Of a stretch of DNA of 64,000 bases, positions 63,962-64,000 are shown one piece after another. The notes below the pieces were generated by a model that ran no database searches, was not told the DNA's origin, and saw nothing but the letters and a program-made list of their open reading frames with translations. The stretch spans positions 868,001 to 932,000 of the forward strand of contig CAVXNB010000004.1 in NCBI GenBank assembly GCA_963763085.1, in the 5' to 3' direction. Numbering within the stretch: the stretch's first letter is position 1; each line of letters opens with the position of its first letter. This stretch comes from CAVXNB01 sp963763085 (lineage in GTDB: Bacteria > Actinomycetota > Acidimicrobiia > Acidimicrobiales > Bog-793). Both the position numbers and the translations under genes were made by a program.

Positions 63962-64000
63962 ATGCCCAAGGAGGCTGAGGAGGCTGAGGGGGTTGACGTG
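63962..64000 (+). CDS. Possible start of a further gene, cut by the window end
   Basis: An ATG at 63962 opens MPKEAEEAEGVDV and runs off the end. No convincing Shine-Dalgarno precedes it. The inverted repeat upstream is compatible with its control region. Too short to confirm. Confidence 0.25.
   Translation, partial: MPKEAEEAEGVDV

Overview
The window is GC-rich, gene-dense bacterial chromosome with many 4-base ATGA/GTGA/TTGA stop-start overlaps and frequent GTG/TTG starts. It looks like an actinobacterium, possibly of the Acidimicrobiia. Reasons: a secreted protein built of GYWL repeats, a group 1h (actinobacterial-type) [NiFe]-hydrogenase locus with DUF5947, DUF6084 and DUF6893 companions, a GT39 protein with a Gly-rich linker and a form II CoxL-like protein. 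The taxonomic call is inference; no rRNA or tRNA gene was seen.

Layout. 1-4.3 kb: end of an unknown gene, a MoaD/ThiS-like plus BNR-repeat pair, a PrmC-like methyltransferase with a small coupled ORF, and a GYWL-repeat/SGNH secreted protein. 4.4-8.7 kb: VOC protein, DrrAB-type exporter with a divergent TetR regulator, DUF5522 protein and Dph6-like ATP pyrophosphatase. 8.7-12.6 kb: ferric-iron-type ABC importer (ATPase, permease, binding lipoprotein) behind a DtxR/IdeR-like palindrome. 12.6-18.8 kb: sterol-desaturase-family protein, secreted phospholipase-D-like protein, DinB-like protein, orphan form II CoxL-like protein, PPOX-family protein, small secreted protein. 18.9-24.6 kb: OmpR-type two-component system, convergent with a five-gene redox operon (low-complexity membrane protein, ApbE, ferric-reductase-like membrane protein, NuoF-like flavoprotein, 3Fe-4S ferredoxin). 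24.8-32.5 kb: two glycosyltransferases, an ornithine cyclodeaminase-family gene coupled to a ferritin-like/DUF362 fusion, and a secreted S33 peptidase-like lipoprotein.

32.5-48.4 kb is the centrepiece, a complete-looking high-affinity H2 uptake locus. A PadR-YceI fusion regulator lies divergent from hydrogenase small and large subunits, followed on the + strand by a NifU-like protein, DUF5947, DUF6084, a conserved large protein, maturation protease, DUF6893 micro-protein, a stand-alone YceI protein, HypA, HypC, a small membrane protein and HypD. On the facing - strand are SIS-HypC fusion, SIS protein, HypE and HypF. HypB is not in the window. The enzyme would oxidise trace H2 and feed electrons to the respiratory chain; the Hyp proteins build the NiFe(CN)2CO centre.

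48.4-64 kb: two ABC exporter half-transporters, GMC oxidoreductase, an ABC-2 exporter with a divergent NarL-type two-component system, a Tat-exported gluconate-2-dehydrogenase subunit-3 protein, sucrase/ferredoxin-like protein, acyl-CoA (malonyl-CoA-like) synthetase, MBL-fold hydrolase, FAH-family hydrolase, and a 15-bp inverted repeat at the right end.

Nine breaks in eight otherwise intact genes can each be repaired by removing exactly one base, usually a G or C. That uniform direction points to insertion-type sequence errors rather than gene decay, so those genes are annotated as single interrupted CDSs. Most long ORFs on the opposite strands of these genes are GC-driven shadows and are left out.
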